This document shows, piece after piece, positions 10,044 through 19,552 of a DNA stretch of 64,000 nt. The notes under the pieces are model-generated. The model worked only from the letters and a program-made list of their open reading frames with translations, was not told the DNA's origin and ran no database searches. Location: NCBI RefSeq assembly GCF_000820705.1, contig NZ_CCXI01000100.1, forward strand, positions 1 through 64,000. Reading direction: 5' to 3'. The DNA comes from Clostridium polynesiense. GTDB lineage: Bacteria > Bacillota > Clostridia > Clostridiales > Clostridiaceae. The translations under genes were made by a program, and so were the position numbers. The stretch's first letter is position 1; each line of letters begins with the position of its first letter.

Positions 10044-10072
10044 ATTATATGCGTCGGTGAAATTGTTTGCAA
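10044..10072 (-). promoter_or_regulatory. Sigma-A type promoter of the gcv operon
   Basis: Reading the minus strand, TTGCAA (10072-10067) is separated by exactly 17 bases from TATAAT (10049-10044). Transcription would start around 10037, about 20 bases upstream of aptamer 1. The hexamers and spacing are a good vegetative promoter. An AT-rich near-palindrome at 10101-10132 lies just upstream and could be a regulatory site, with no known counterpart. Confidence 0.65.
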
Positions 10073-10255
10073 CAAATAAATTGTCAAAATTATTAAATTA
10101 TTGTTAATAATAAATAATTTATTATTTAACAATGTTTATTTAAAGGTTTTATTGATAATTTATTAACAAAACACCGTGTTTTCACAAAATGTGCTAATCT
10201 GTTTTTTTTGATTATATAAGTGTTTGAAAAGTATTTTATAAAATGTTTAATTTAA

Positions 10256-13200
10256 TTAAAAAGTAATTATATTTTTTAAAAGTTTTATTATTATAGCTGC
10301 TACATATTTAACCGCGGAATAAACCTCCGGTTTCATAACCACAACTTCACAGCTGTCGGTATACCCTCCATCTACAGTGGTTACCGTTACTGTTGCTTTT
10401 CCAGGCTTCAAAGCATGAATTTCAGCTTGATTTTTATTTTTGGAATCTATGGTTATAATGGAACTGTCTGTGCTCCATAAAACCTCTTTAATATCAGCAT
10501 TTTGTGGCATTACCGAAGCCTTGAGCTTCTCTGTGCCCTTTGGCTGCATCACTATATAATGCTTATCCAACACTACAGATTTCACCGGTTTTTTTGCTAT
10601 AACCACGGAACATTCAGCCTTAAAATCCTCCATCTTCAGAAATGGCAGTTATTATAGCACTTCCGGTTTTATTTGCTGTCACCATCCCCTTTTCATCTAC
10701 AGAAACTATTGTCGTATCGCTGGAACTCCACAGTATATTTTTATTAGTTGCATTTTCAGGCTGGAAGCTTACCAAAAGCTCTTCACTGCCTCCGGGAAGC
10801 AAAGTTAATTTCTCTTTGTTTAAGGTTATTCCCTGCAGCGGTATGGTAATCTTAAGGATTTCTGATGTATTTCTAACCCTTATTCTATGACCTTCTGCAT
10901 CCTGAGAAGCTAAACCTACAGCGCTTACTGTATCCCCTACCTTTATATTCTTGTCCCATTTTCCAAGCATTTCTTCGTTATCAGTGTCATCTCCTATATA
11001 CCCATTTATATACACTCTTGCCTCTCCGCTGCCATCGTCAATATAAAGGGAATTATCTGTTGCTCGTTTAACCTCTCCTTTGATTTTCAACAGAAGTCCT
11101 TCGCTGATTTCCAGCATAGAATCACCAGTGGCGATTTCTTTAGGTTCTATTAATGAAATGCTGTCATCAATCAATTCTATATCTCTATCTTCGTTAGAAA
11201 TTTGGATTTCTGTGTCTCCGTCATATTCATCTATTATTCCCGTTACTCTTACATATGATCCTAATGGCAAAGCTTTTGAAGATACACCGAATACTGTTAT
11301 TCCTCCTGTATCATCCTGGATATATGCCACATCAAAGAAGGCGGTATTCTTAACGGCCGCTTTAGATGCCGCCGTAACCCTTCCTTCTACCATTACCCTT
11401 CCTTTTCCTAAGAGGTCCGGTTTTCCGTCCTTATCTTCATCGGCTCTCACTTCTCCAATGGTCTTTTTAGCCGGCATAACTGCCCAATTCAATATATTGT
11501 CCGCTATCTGTTTATTTGCATAAAGATTATCCCCTGCGGTTTCAAAATCACTGAAGAATGTAGTTCCTGATACTACCACCTTTCCCCCACCAGGTAGAAT
11601 TTCCGCCGCCAGTGATGCTACATTTCCTTTTTCCACCGGAACAGCATCCTTTTGAAGGTCAGAATCAAGGGTTTCAGTGGTTTCGTGACCTTTTACCAAC
11701 CACTCTACTTTACCTTCATCCCCATTATCCTTTAAAATCACTGAGCATCCGCTGTATGCACTGTAGGTTAATCCTTCAGGAATGTTTCTTGTTAAATTGT
11801 ATTTTGAGGAAGTAAACCTGTTAAAGTATAGTCTGAACTCCTGTCCTCCATTGGTAGTCTTATCTATGATTTCATCATCATTAAACCTCAAATTTGAACC
11901 TATAGCTTCCAGCACCTTATTTCCCTGCATAGAGCTTTCATATATTTTTTCTGTTACTCCTTTGTCATCATAATCTGCTCTAGAGGTTATTATTAGGGAA
12001 TTACCGGAGCTTACAAAATCCTTTATAACCTGAACTTCATTATCTGTATATAAGGATTTTAATAATTTGTATTTTGAATTGTCTTTGCTTTGAGGATCTG
12101 TCAATATTAGAATTTTTGCATCCTTTAAATCCTCTGCAGTAATCTCATCATTATTTTCTATAAGCATGAATTTCATTTCTCCAAGCATGGACTTAAGCAT
12201 AGTCATTTTCCCTGCATAGTCTCCGGAAACATATTGATTGTAGTGTCCTGCGTCCATTACCACCTTAACTACATCCTGAGAATGAAAAACTTCTACTTTT
12301 GTGCTTTCAATGGATGACTTTTCCTCTCCATTTACATTTATTAAAACTCTTGCGTAAAGGGTATAGCTTCCTGTCTTCTCAGGGGACCATACAAAATTTG
12401 TGTCTGCTGTACCGCTGGCTGGTATACTTTGTATAATCTGTTCTCCTATTTTGTTTTCCGGAACTATATTATTGTAAAAATACTCTACCTTTAGATTTTC
12501 TATTGAATTACTGCCGTTATTATACAAAACAGTATTCATTTTAATTGGAGAGTTAAGAGTATATATATTCTGGTCAGTGGAAACTTTTGAGATTCCAGCC
12601 ATCATCTGAGGCTGTCCGGTCCATACCGGTGCTGTTACAGCTATATCTTTGTCAGCCTGATCAACTCTGAGATAATAATAGGAATAATCAGGGTTAAGCT
12701 TTAAATTCCATTCTGCTGTGTTACTTGTAAATTCCTTTGAGGCAACCACTACTCCACCGTTGGATATGATTGAAACCTTTCCTATATTATCCTTTAAGTC
12801 CGGATCTGTAATTTGAATATTTACATCCAGAGCAGAAGGATTGGATAAAAATGATCCCATAACTTGATTGTTTACCTTATACATAATTCTTAAATTATTG
12901 TCCTCAGAAGCATAGGTTCTCATATTCCTTAATGCATCATATACTGATTCTCTAGTTAAATCTCCTGCCAGAACTACAGTTCTTGCTGTATTTGCCGTTA
13001 CCCAATTTCCTTTATGGTTATCCTGATTATTGGTAGGAGCCAAATGCCAGCCTTTATCCAATGCCCGTGTATATTCCCCGTAGCTTGGGAAATAGCCTGA
13101 ACCTCTTACAGCTCCTTCTCCATTTCCTACCTCAATTAAAGTAACCACCTTATCCACCTGAGGATCGTAGTATCCAAAGTCTGCAAAATCTCCAAAGGTT

Positions 13201-14660
13201 GGTCCCGGATGGTTAAATTGGGAAATAGACTGAGGAACTTTTTTAAGTTCATTGTAATACATAGGCAGATCTATAGCTTTTCCACCTATTTTGCTGTTTC
13301 TGGATAAAAATCCTTCAGTATTAAAAGTATTCAGATGCCCCCATCCTCCGGTGCTTCCACTCCAAGTCATTTCGTATCCTGCAATGGCAGCAAACTTTCC
13401 AGTTTCATTATACTTGTCTGCGGTTATATGGAGATTTTTCCACTCTGTACTGGAGCTTCCATCTAAAATTGTAGCGCTTACATCATTATCAAGAGAGTTG
13501 GAATGATCTGTTACTGCAAAAAAATCAGCTTTTGCAGTTTCCTTTGCCCATTTAAAAGCCTCCTCCGGAGTCCCCTGTCCATCGGAATAGTTGGTATGGC
13601 TATGGAGCTGTCCAAAATAAAAATTGTAGCTTTGAACTCCTACAAAGAAGTTCCAGCTATATACAGTCTTGTTTGCAGCAGCACTTTTATCTGAAACCTC
13701 CAGCTTTACAATATGCTGTCCCTGAGAAAGAGCTTCTGCAGGAGTATAAGATATATTACTTTCTGTTACCGTTGCTTTAGAGGTAACCTCTGTGTTATCC
13801 ATAAAAAGCTTTATCGATTCAGCATCAATTCCTGATTTGTCGCTGTATTCTGCACTTATCAATGGTTTTGCATTGTCTCCTGTATATTCTCCGCTTTGAG
13901 GAGATACATTTTTAATATCCGGTCCTATAGTATCGGCGTAAGGATTTACCTTGACTGAACAGCTTGCAGTAAAACATCCATCCTCAGTGGAAACCTTAAC
14001 AACAGTATTTCCCTCTGAAACTCCTGTAATAATACCGTTGTTTACTGCAGCTATATCAGGATTATCAGAACTCCAGCTCACTTTCTTATTTGAAGCATTT
14101 TCCGGAAGCACTGAGGCATTAATTTGAACATTGGCGCCTGAATTTACTCCCACAGCTGTTTTATCAAGGATAATTCCTGTTACCGGTACAGTTGTATTTT
14201 CACTGACAACCTCCATTTTACTTGTACTTTTAAGTCCTGCATGAGGTGTGAAGTATGGCTGCAAAGCTCCGGTGGCTTTCACTAAAACACCTAATTTACT
14301 GGGATTGTTTTTCAGTCCAAAGTTATCCCTTACACTCCCTGAGGGAAGCTGTATAAATAGCATTTTATTAATATCTTTTTCACTTTGACTTTCCGCTACG
14401 GCTAAGGCAGTATTTTCAGTAAAACCACTAAATATTACAGTAGTAGGCGAAGTTGGCTGCCCAACTATATACCCCTGCACAGTTTTTATGCTTCCATCCT
14501 GCACTCCTATTGCCTGGGTAACGCTGAAGGGACTTTCCCAGGTACCAGCACCATCCTGAGCGAATACTTTTTTAATATTTTTTGGAAATGAGGCATTAGC
14601 AAATAAAAAAGTTAATACAACAACAAAATACATGAATTTAAATTTTTTCAATCTGCTCAT
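10256..14660 (-). pseudogene. Secreted PHP-domain protein with Ig-like repeats; one-base frameshift near 3' end
   Basis: From ATG at 14660 the first frame runs 1,346 codons and stops at 10620; the next frame continues the same Ig-like domain to 10256. The break is at 10622-10625, where GGATTTTAAGG on the coding strand would read through (GGF-KAECSVV) with one T fewer. Domains: signal peptide (1-35), DUF6359/OB-like region (about 45-150), bacterial Ig-like BIG2 (160-240), Ig-like (245-340), PHP metallo-hydrolase (about 350-620) with LHSHTNYSDG and AVTDHSN, CARDB-like (700-790), DUF4350-like (800-1030), OB-type domains (1065-1270), BIG2 (1277 on). It resembles CehA/McbA-type phosphoesterases attached to wall-binding domains; no sortase motif is seen. 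Substrate unknown. Only the end of the last Ig domain is affected, so a slightly shortened protein may still work. Confidence 0.8.
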
Positions 14661-15055
14661 AAAACTCCCCTTACAATTTATTACTTAAAGGCTGAAAATT
14701 TAATTAATAACCGGTTTTCTTATGCGGTGATTATTTAGATCCTCCCCCCCTTTTATAATTAGAATTCACCGCTTAAGCACAGTAAAACAGCGTTTTATTT
14801 AACCTATGCACTTTAAAAGCATTTTATGTTTCAAAGGAAATATAATGTTATTCAACCTTTTTCCACTTATATACCTCTCCATTTTTATCAAAAATTTATA
14901 TATAAATTATCCCTCTTAATTAATTGTATTTATTTATATATGGTATTAAAATTATTAGGAGGGTACGTCCTTATGCCTTACTGAGCATACTAAGTTTATG
15001 GTTATAAATAAATTAATTTCTATAGAACAGGTAAAAATGAAATGGAGGATTACAT
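14661..15055. other. Divergent intergenic region with a C-run hairpin
   Basis: This 395-base gap separates two divergent genes. It holds an inverted repeat GCGGTGA (14724-14730) / TCACCGC (14666+100: 14766-14772) whose loop carries a run of C's at 14741-14750 on the plus strand. It also has AGGAGGG at about 14958 followed by an ATG-CCT-TAC-TGA mini-frame, and otherwise AT-rich DNA. No gene is visible. The hairpin could be a leader structure for the minus-strand PHP gene; this is speculative. Confidence 0.35.
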
Positions 15056-15592
15056 ATGTTAAAGCGAATTAAAGTCAATCTAGAAGCCATAGAAGCTATG
15101 CTTTATTTCTGGCAGGCAGCTTCAGAAAAAGAAAATGTTGCAGAGAGCTTTTTTTATGATGTTGCAGACATGAAGGGTATGAAATTAGTTTACGATGAAG
15201 ATTTCAACGCTGAGTCTGTAAGAAAGGTCTTAAGTGCAATAAAAAACAGAGAGCTTTTATCCGACGCCACAAAAGCTGAAAAAAGATTTTGGAATAATAA
15301 TATGTGGATGATGGAGGACATCGAATATACTCAAATGATGGCTGCTCCAATAAAGGTTTTAAACCTGGATCCAATGGTGGATATTATTAACGAAAAGCTT
15401 CCTAATGCTGAAAAAGAAGAGCTGGAGGTGATTTTTGCACCTCTTCATCTTGAGGAATATTATATAAAAGGCAGCAGTTTAATAATCAACTTCTTCAGGA
15501 TAAAGCCTAGTGATTTCGATGATAACACCTTTATAGGTGAAGCCAAATTGGAAGACTACATTCTGGACAAGCTTATGGAAATGTGCAGATAA
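15056..15592 (+). CDS. Conserved hypothetical protein, 178 aa
   Basis: Starts MLKRIKVNLEAIEAMLYFWQ after a clear AATGGAGG ribosome site. It has no signal peptide or membrane segment and is acidic and largely helical. Phrases such as KAEKRFWNNNMWMMEDIEY and APLHLEEYYIKGSSLIINFF are distinctive but match no catalytic motif I know. It may belong to the TDE2712-type family of small conserved anaerobe proteins, from memory and with low confidence. It is transcribed alone and ends at a strong shared terminator. Confidence 0.7.
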   Translation: MLKRIKVNLEAIEAMLYFWQAASEKENVAESFFYDVADMKGMKLVYDEDFNAESVRKVLSAIKNRELLSDATKAEKRFWNNNMWMMEDIEYTQMMAAPIKVLNLDPMVDIINEKLPNAEKEELEVIFAPLHLEEYYIKGSSLIINFFRIKPSDFDDNTFIGEAKLEDYILDKLMEMCR

Positions 15593-15604
15593 AACATTTC
15601 CAGT

Positions 15605-15665
15605 AAAAGTAAGCACCCCTGGGGTAGTTCCATATAATGGAACTACCCCAGGGGTGCTTACTTTT
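15605..15665. terminator. Bidirectional terminator, 29-bp perfect stem
   Basis: Positions 15605-15633 and 15637-15665 are perfect reverse complements with a 3-base loop (ATA), flanked by A's and T's on either side (AAAAGTAAGCACCCC... / ...GGGGTGCTTACTTTT). It sits between two convergent genes and overlaps the stop codon of the minus-strand one. It can end transcription from both directions. Confidence 0.85.
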
Positions 15666-16821
15666 ATTTACATTTGCTTATAATGTTTATAAGCTGTGAT
15701 TTGAGCTTATTCTTTTCTCCTTGAAATATGAGTATTTTTATCCCCATTTCTTCTGCTCTTAAAAGGGTTGTACTTTTTGAAGGCATAACTGTGGATATAA
15801 GTATTTTAACCGCATCCTCTCCTCCGATTTTTTCTGCATATACCTCCAGCTCATTTAAAGCATTTTCGTCATAGTTTGGGGTGTCCTTACAGGATATGTA
15901 TAGTAACTGTGAGCCTGCTGTTGCCAGTACATCAGCTTCATTTTTCAGCCTCACCTGATCGGTATCCCATAGAAAAACCGCTCCTGCTTTCACATCATCT
16001 ACTTCTTTTATCTCTTTAACAATATTGTATACAAGCACTTCAAGCCATGTCCCCGCCTTAAATACAAAAGATTTATAGTTCATATTATAAAATTGAAGAA
16101 TTATGTAATCATGTTTTCCCTTTAGAAGCTTATATAAACCTATATCTGAACCCTTCTTCAAAAAAGGCATAAATTGGGGCATATCTACTATCATCCCGGC
16201 ATTCATAGTCACCGTTAAAGGATATAACTCACTGTACTGTATATACAAATTACTCCTGAGTATTCCTTTAAGCTTCTTCCACAAGCTGTAATGCTCTATT
16301 ATATATTCAACAAACTCAATAATTCTTTCATCTTCGTAAAATCTGCTGCTGTCTTGAAGTATTTCACCCCCTGATCCTGCTATAAGATCTGTAATTTTCA
16401 TCTCCTGAACAGCTCTTTTGACAGGCTTAAGTTCTTTAGAATTTAAGTCTATGATAACCTCATCGTCCATATCCGAATATATAGGTTTATATCCCTCCTC
16501 CTGGCAAATTTTAAAAGCCATAAGATTTAAAAGTCTGTTTCCTCTGGAGAGATTTATTGCTGTATTCTCAATATTAAAAGATTTTATAATATCAGCCAGA
16601 GCATCATAGCTTATTTTATCGATAACTGCGCTTTCAACTTTCAAGCCCGGCAATTTCCTTATAAGGTGATTTTTTATATTTTCATAATCCTCCTTTAATA
16701 TTTCAGAATCATCAGATATAAAGAGCATTCTATCCGGCTTCAAATTAATAGCGGCATATATATTTGCTCCATTATAATCATCAAAAAAGCATATTATATT
16801 TTTAAAATTTATATCTTTCAT
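15664..16821 (-). CDS. Card1/Can2-like CARF-nuclease protein (DUF1887 family), orphan
   Basis: The 385-aa protein has the two-part architecture of DUF1887/Card1 proteins. The N-terminal Rossmann-like CARF domain (about 1-140) includes INLSRGNRLLNLMAF, the counterpart of the family's NLTGGTK-type loop. The C-terminal PD-(D/E)xK nuclease domain shows GTWLE with E261, NEADVL with D297, and YISCK with K312. Known family members (Card1/Can2 of type III CRISPR systems) bind cyclic tetra-adenylate and then cleave nucleic acids. Here no cas genes or repeats are visible within 15 kb on either side, so an orphan or different-signal role is likely. Start ATG at 16821 follows AAGGGAG. Fold assignment is fairly firm; ligand and role are inference. 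Confidence 0.75.
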   Translation of the reverse strand: MKDINFKNIICFFDDYNGANIYAAINLKPDRMLFISDDSEILKEDYENIKNHLIRKLPGLKVESAVIDKISYDALADIIKSFNIENTAINLSRGNRLLNLMAFKICQEEGYKPIYSDMDDEVIIDLNSKELKPVKRAVQEMKITDLIAGSGGEILQDSSRFYEDERIIEFVEYIIEHYSLWKKLKGILRSNLYIQYSELYPLTVTMNAGMIVDMPQFMPFLKKGSDIGLYKLLKGKHDYIILQFYNMNYKSFVFKAGTWLEVLVYNIVKEIKEVDDVKAGAVFLWDTDQVRLKNEADVLATAGSQLLYISCKDTPNYDENALNELEVYAEKIGGEDAVKILISTVMPSKSTTLLRAEEMGIKILIFQGEKNKLKSQLINIISKCK

Positions 16822-17014
16822 ATAGTTTCTCCCTTCTTTTAAAACTCTTCCCTACAAATATATAATGCCTCCCTTTTAAAATCTTATTTTAAGCACCGTG
16901 TATATTTTAATTCAGAATTACAATTTAATTTATAATTACTATATTAATTTATAATTATTAAATTACAATTATTAAATTATAAATTTTATCAGACTACATA
17001 ACAAAATATCCATG

Positions 17015-17053
17015 AATAGAAAACTGCAGGATAAAATCCTGCAGTTTTCTATT
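17015..17053 (-). terminator. Terminator of the 17.0-17.8 kb gene
   Basis: An 18-bp perfect stem (17015-17032 with 17036-17053, arms AATAGAAAACTGCAGGAT and its complement) has a 3-base loop. It overlaps the stop codon of the minus-strand gene; on that strand the 3' arm ends TTTTCTATT. Confidence 0.75.
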
Positions 17054-17792
17054 ACTTTCTGTTCCTTCTCAATACCCTCCATATACCGCAGCTTCTGCCA
17101 TATCCTTCTCTCTCTCCGATATATTCAAAATACATGTCATTATAGGGAAAATCCTGCCTATTCTCCCTATCTCTAAGAGGACTCCAACTCACCATCTTAT
17201 ATGATGGATGAAAGTTTGCTCCATCGGTTATTATTATGGCTCCATCAGTAAGTCTTGAAGTTAAAACCTTAAATACCTGTGGAGAAAACCACCACTGCCC
17301 GCTTCCTCCCTCTCCTTGGGAGTCTCCTCTGTAAAAGAATACTGAAATATCCGTAAGGTTAAGAAGTGATAAAAATCCATCATTATTAAAGGTATTTATT
17401 TTAATTTTATCCTTGTTATATAAGTACCAATCCTCAACCCTGATATTGTTAACAGTTCTTACACTTCCTATGTCCATATCAAAGTACTTGAACATAGCAT
17501 TTCCTATATCTATATTTGTTGACTGAGTTTTAATGTGTACTTCTTCAACTATCCCCTTTTCTATTTCTCCCTTAGTTCTTCCACTATAATATCTGTTTCT
17601 AACGCTGTTATAAAACACCTTTTCGCAGTTAGTATCCGGCAGCGTTATTTCTCTAATATCCGCAAATACAAGCTTATCGACTAATCCTCCAAAAAGCTCT
17701 ATAGGCTCTAGAGTATCCTCTCCTGCTCCAGGGTAAAAGAGAATACCTTCAGGAACTTTAATATTGTACTCCCTGTAAAACTTATCAAACAT
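17052..17792 (-). CDS. Hypothetical protein, 246 aa
   Basis: I do not recognise the family. Starting at the ATG at 17792, preceded by AAAGGGGGGA, it reads MFDKFYREYNIKVPEGILFY. An upstream in-frame ATG at 17852 lacks a good site. The N-terminus has a Rossmann-like look: ILFYPGAGEDTLEPIELFGG is followed by KLVFADI, reminiscent of a methyltransferase glycine-rich loop and acidic strand. Later strands include TDISVFFYRGDSQGEGGSGQ and DGAIIITDGANF. It is soluble with no signal peptide. It stands alone, with its own terminator, and SAM binding is only a guess. Confidence 0.65.
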   Translation of the reverse strand: MFDKFYREYNIKVPEGILFYPGAGEDTLEPIELFGGLVDKLVFADIREITLPDTNCEKVFYNSVRNRYYSGRTKGEIEKGIVEEVHIKTQSTNIDIGNAMFKYFDMDIGSVRTVNNIRVEDWYLYNKDKIKINTFNNDGFLSLLNLTDISVFFYRGDSQGEGGSGQWWFSPQVFKVLTSRLTDGAIIITDGANFHPSYKMVSWSPLRDRENRQDFPYNDMYFEYIGEREGYGRSCGIWRVLRRNRK

Positions 17793-18017
17793 TATAATCC
17801 CCCCTTTTAATAAAAATGCAGATAAAACCTGAATTAATTGATTTGTTTTCATTATTATAAATAATTATTTAATACTTTATAATATGATTTTAAAGCAGCA
17901 TTGTTAGCTTCACAATTGAGTTTATGAAATATTCTAAATTAATAAACACTATCGGTAACCTCTTTTAAAACTCTATTATATTCAAGCTTTTCTCTATTAA
18001 TAAGACCATCAGAATAA

Positions 18018-18167
18018 TTAATATTAAACTCCAAAATAAATGACAGCTTGGTTGAAAAGCTTTCTGAACTGGGTTTGCCCTTTGCTCTTATAGGTAAAGT
18101 TTTAAATGAAGACCTTCTTAAATTTTATATTATAAACAAGAACCCCCCCCAAAGCGAACACTTTTAA
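18018..18167 (+). pseudogene. Gene fragment in the 17.8-18.3 kb gap
   Basis: A 49-codon open stretch bounded by stops and lacking a start codon encodes SLVEKLSELGLPFALIGKVL, which looks like real protein (AIR-synthase-like or similar) rather than random AT-rich DNA. I cannot name the parent gene. A run of eight C's lies near its end. The rest of 17853-18341 is AT-rich with no other gene visible. Confidence 0.3.
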
Positions 18168-18341
18168 GCACAGAGCTAATAATACGAGAATCCTGCAGAA
18201 ATCTGTAAAATTTATTTTTTGTTAATATAATAATAAATTTAAGTTACAATTTTATTAATATTTATAAACACCCCCTCACTGATACCTTAATTGGGTTAAA
18301 ATATTACACATAGGATTTTAATGTAGTTAAGGGGTGAATTA

Positions 18342-18935
18342 ATGAAAATATTGAAAGAACAGTTCGCAAATCCTCAGGGGAATCTAGGTAAACTTTCAGG
18401 GTTATTGATGCAGATTAAAGATAAAAATCAGAGCAGCTGGGTAGTTGCCAACTCCAAAGTAAAGCCAAAATCCAGTGTTCTGGAGGTTGGTTTTGGTCCA
18501 GGACTGGGTATAGAAAGCGCATCTGGTTTTGCCTTTGAAGGTTTTGTTGCAGGCATTGATATTTCAGATATCATGCTCCAGACAGCGACAAAAAGAAACT
18601 CAGAAAAAATCCGTCAGGGAAAAGTTGAGCTTTTAAAAGGCGATGTAATGGAAATCCCTTTTGAAGATTATTATTTTGATTTAGTGTTTTCGGTGAATTC
18701 CATACAATATTGGGAGGATGTACAAGAATCTTTAAGAGAAATAAAAAGAGTGCTTAAGGATAACGGAGAAATAGCCATTGCTATGCATCCTTATTGGCTG
18801 GAAACAGAAGCAGACTGTATACAGCTTAGAGAAAAAATCACAAAAGAAGTTCAGGCTGCAGGTTTTAAAAATGTAAAAGCAAACTTATTATATTTAAAAC
18901 CCGTTACCGCTTTTTGCATTTATGGGTTAAAATAA
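18342..18935 (+). CDS. Class I SAM-dependent methyltransferase
   Basis: A 197-aa soluble protein with the class I methyltransferase motifs. Motif I is SSVLEVGFGPGLGIESA (about residues 46-62), then VAGIDISD (the acidic ribose-binding end of strand 2), GDVMEIPFEDYYFDLVFSVN (motifs II and III) and REIKRVLKDNGEIAIAMHP (post-III). It belongs to the broad Methyltransf_11 group, whose substrates cannot be told from sequence. It is monocistronic, with a strong terminator after it and GGGGTGA before the start. Confidence 0.85.
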   Translation: MKILKEQFANPQGNLGKLSGLLMQIKDKNQSSWVVANSKVKPKSSVLEVGFGPGLGIESASGFAFEGFVAGIDISDIMLQTATKRNSEKIRQGKVELLKGDVMEIPFEDYYFDLVFSVNSIQYWEDVQESLREIKRVLKDNGEIAIAMHPYWLETEADCIQLREKITKEVQAAGFKNVKANLLYLKPVTAFCIYGLK

Positions 18936-18943
18936 TTCACCAT

Positions 18944-18976
18944 AAAATAAGGCTGTTATTATACACGCCTTATTTT
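18944..18976 (+). terminator. Terminator of the methyltransferase gene
   Basis: AAAATAAGGC pairs with GCCTTATTTT around a 13-base loop and is followed by a T-rich tail, starting 8 bases after the stop codon. Confidence 0.85.
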
Positions 18977-19011
18977 TTTATGCTTTTTTTCTTTTATCCT
19001 CCTTAAATAAT

Positions 19012-19044
19012 AATGCAAAATACTAATATTTTTTAAAATACTGG
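19012..19044 (+). promoter_or_regulatory. Possible sigma-G/sigma-F promoter of spoVA
   Basis: TGCAAAATA followed about 15 bases later by AATACTGG resembles the forespore -35 (GNATAATA-like) and -10 (CATACTA-like) elements. It lies about 35 bases upstream of the spoVAC start. The spoVA operon is controlled by sigma-G in Bacillus, so the context fits. The match is only partial. Confidence 0.35.
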
Positions 19045-19078
19045 CAAAAATAACATAGACAACACAGGAGGTGAATTT

Positions 19079-19552
19079 ATGGCTGTAAAGAAAAGTTTAC
19101 AGATTTCTAAAGAAGAATATAAAAATTACGCCAAGGAAAGAGAGGCTAAGAGACCTGTTTTCAAAAACTGCATCAGAGCTTTTATAAGCGGAGGCATAAT
19201 CTGTACCTTAGGCCAATTCCTTCAATGGATTTTTATTAATTATTTTGGTTTTACAGAGCAGACTGCAGGAAGCCCAGCTACCGCCGTACTAATAATCCTA
19301 TCAGTACTTTTAACAGGTTTTGGAGTTTATGATCATATTGCTCAATGGGCAGGAGCCGGTACCGCAGTCCCAGTTACAGGCTTTGCCAATACCATTGCCT
19401 CTGCTGCTATAGAGCACAGAACAGAAGGATATGTTTTGGGGGTTGGAGGAAATATGTTTAAGCTGGCAGGCTCTGTTATAGCTTTTGGAGTGTTTTCAGC
19501 TTTTGTTGTTTCCATAATTAAAATAGCTTTTAAATGGTTAGGAGGAATGTAA
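19079..19552 (+). CDS. spoVAC: Stage V sporulation protein AC
   Basis: Integral membrane component of the SpoVA channel, which moves calcium-dipicolinic acid into the forespore and out again at germination; Bacillus SpoVAC is a mechanosensitive channel. The 157-aa protein has a basic cytoplasmic N-terminus (ISKEEYKNYAKEREAKRPVF), then helices around ISGGIICTLGQFLQWIF and AVLIILSVLLTGFGVYDHI, the conserved WAGAGTAVPVTGFANTIASA segment, and a last helix. AGGAGGTG precedes the start. It abuts spoVAD exactly. Confidence 0.96.
   Translation: MAVKKSLQISKEEYKNYAKEREAKRPVFKNCIRAFISGGIICTLGQFLQWIFINYFGFTEQTAGSPATAVLIILSVLLTGFGVYDHIAQWAGAGTAVPVTGFANTIASAAIEHRTEGYVLGVGGNMFKLAGSVIAFGVFSAFVVSIIKIAFKWLGGM

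Noticed and set aside
11080..11523. Plus-strand open frames opposite the PHP gene, including one of 147 codons
   Set aside because: Low-complexity Ser/Ile/Leu-rich translations antisense to a well-supported gene, with no ribosome site or homology.
14958..14990. Three-codon leader peptide (ATG-CCT-TAC-TGA) after AGGAGGG
   Set aside because: A good ribosome site, but three codons give no regulatory logic and no attenuator hairpin follows.
15605..15665. Long perfect inverted repeat as an insertion-sequence end
   Set aside because: The two 29-base arms are separated by only 3 bases, lie between convergent genes and end in A/T tracts. It is a bidirectional terminator, and no transposase is near.
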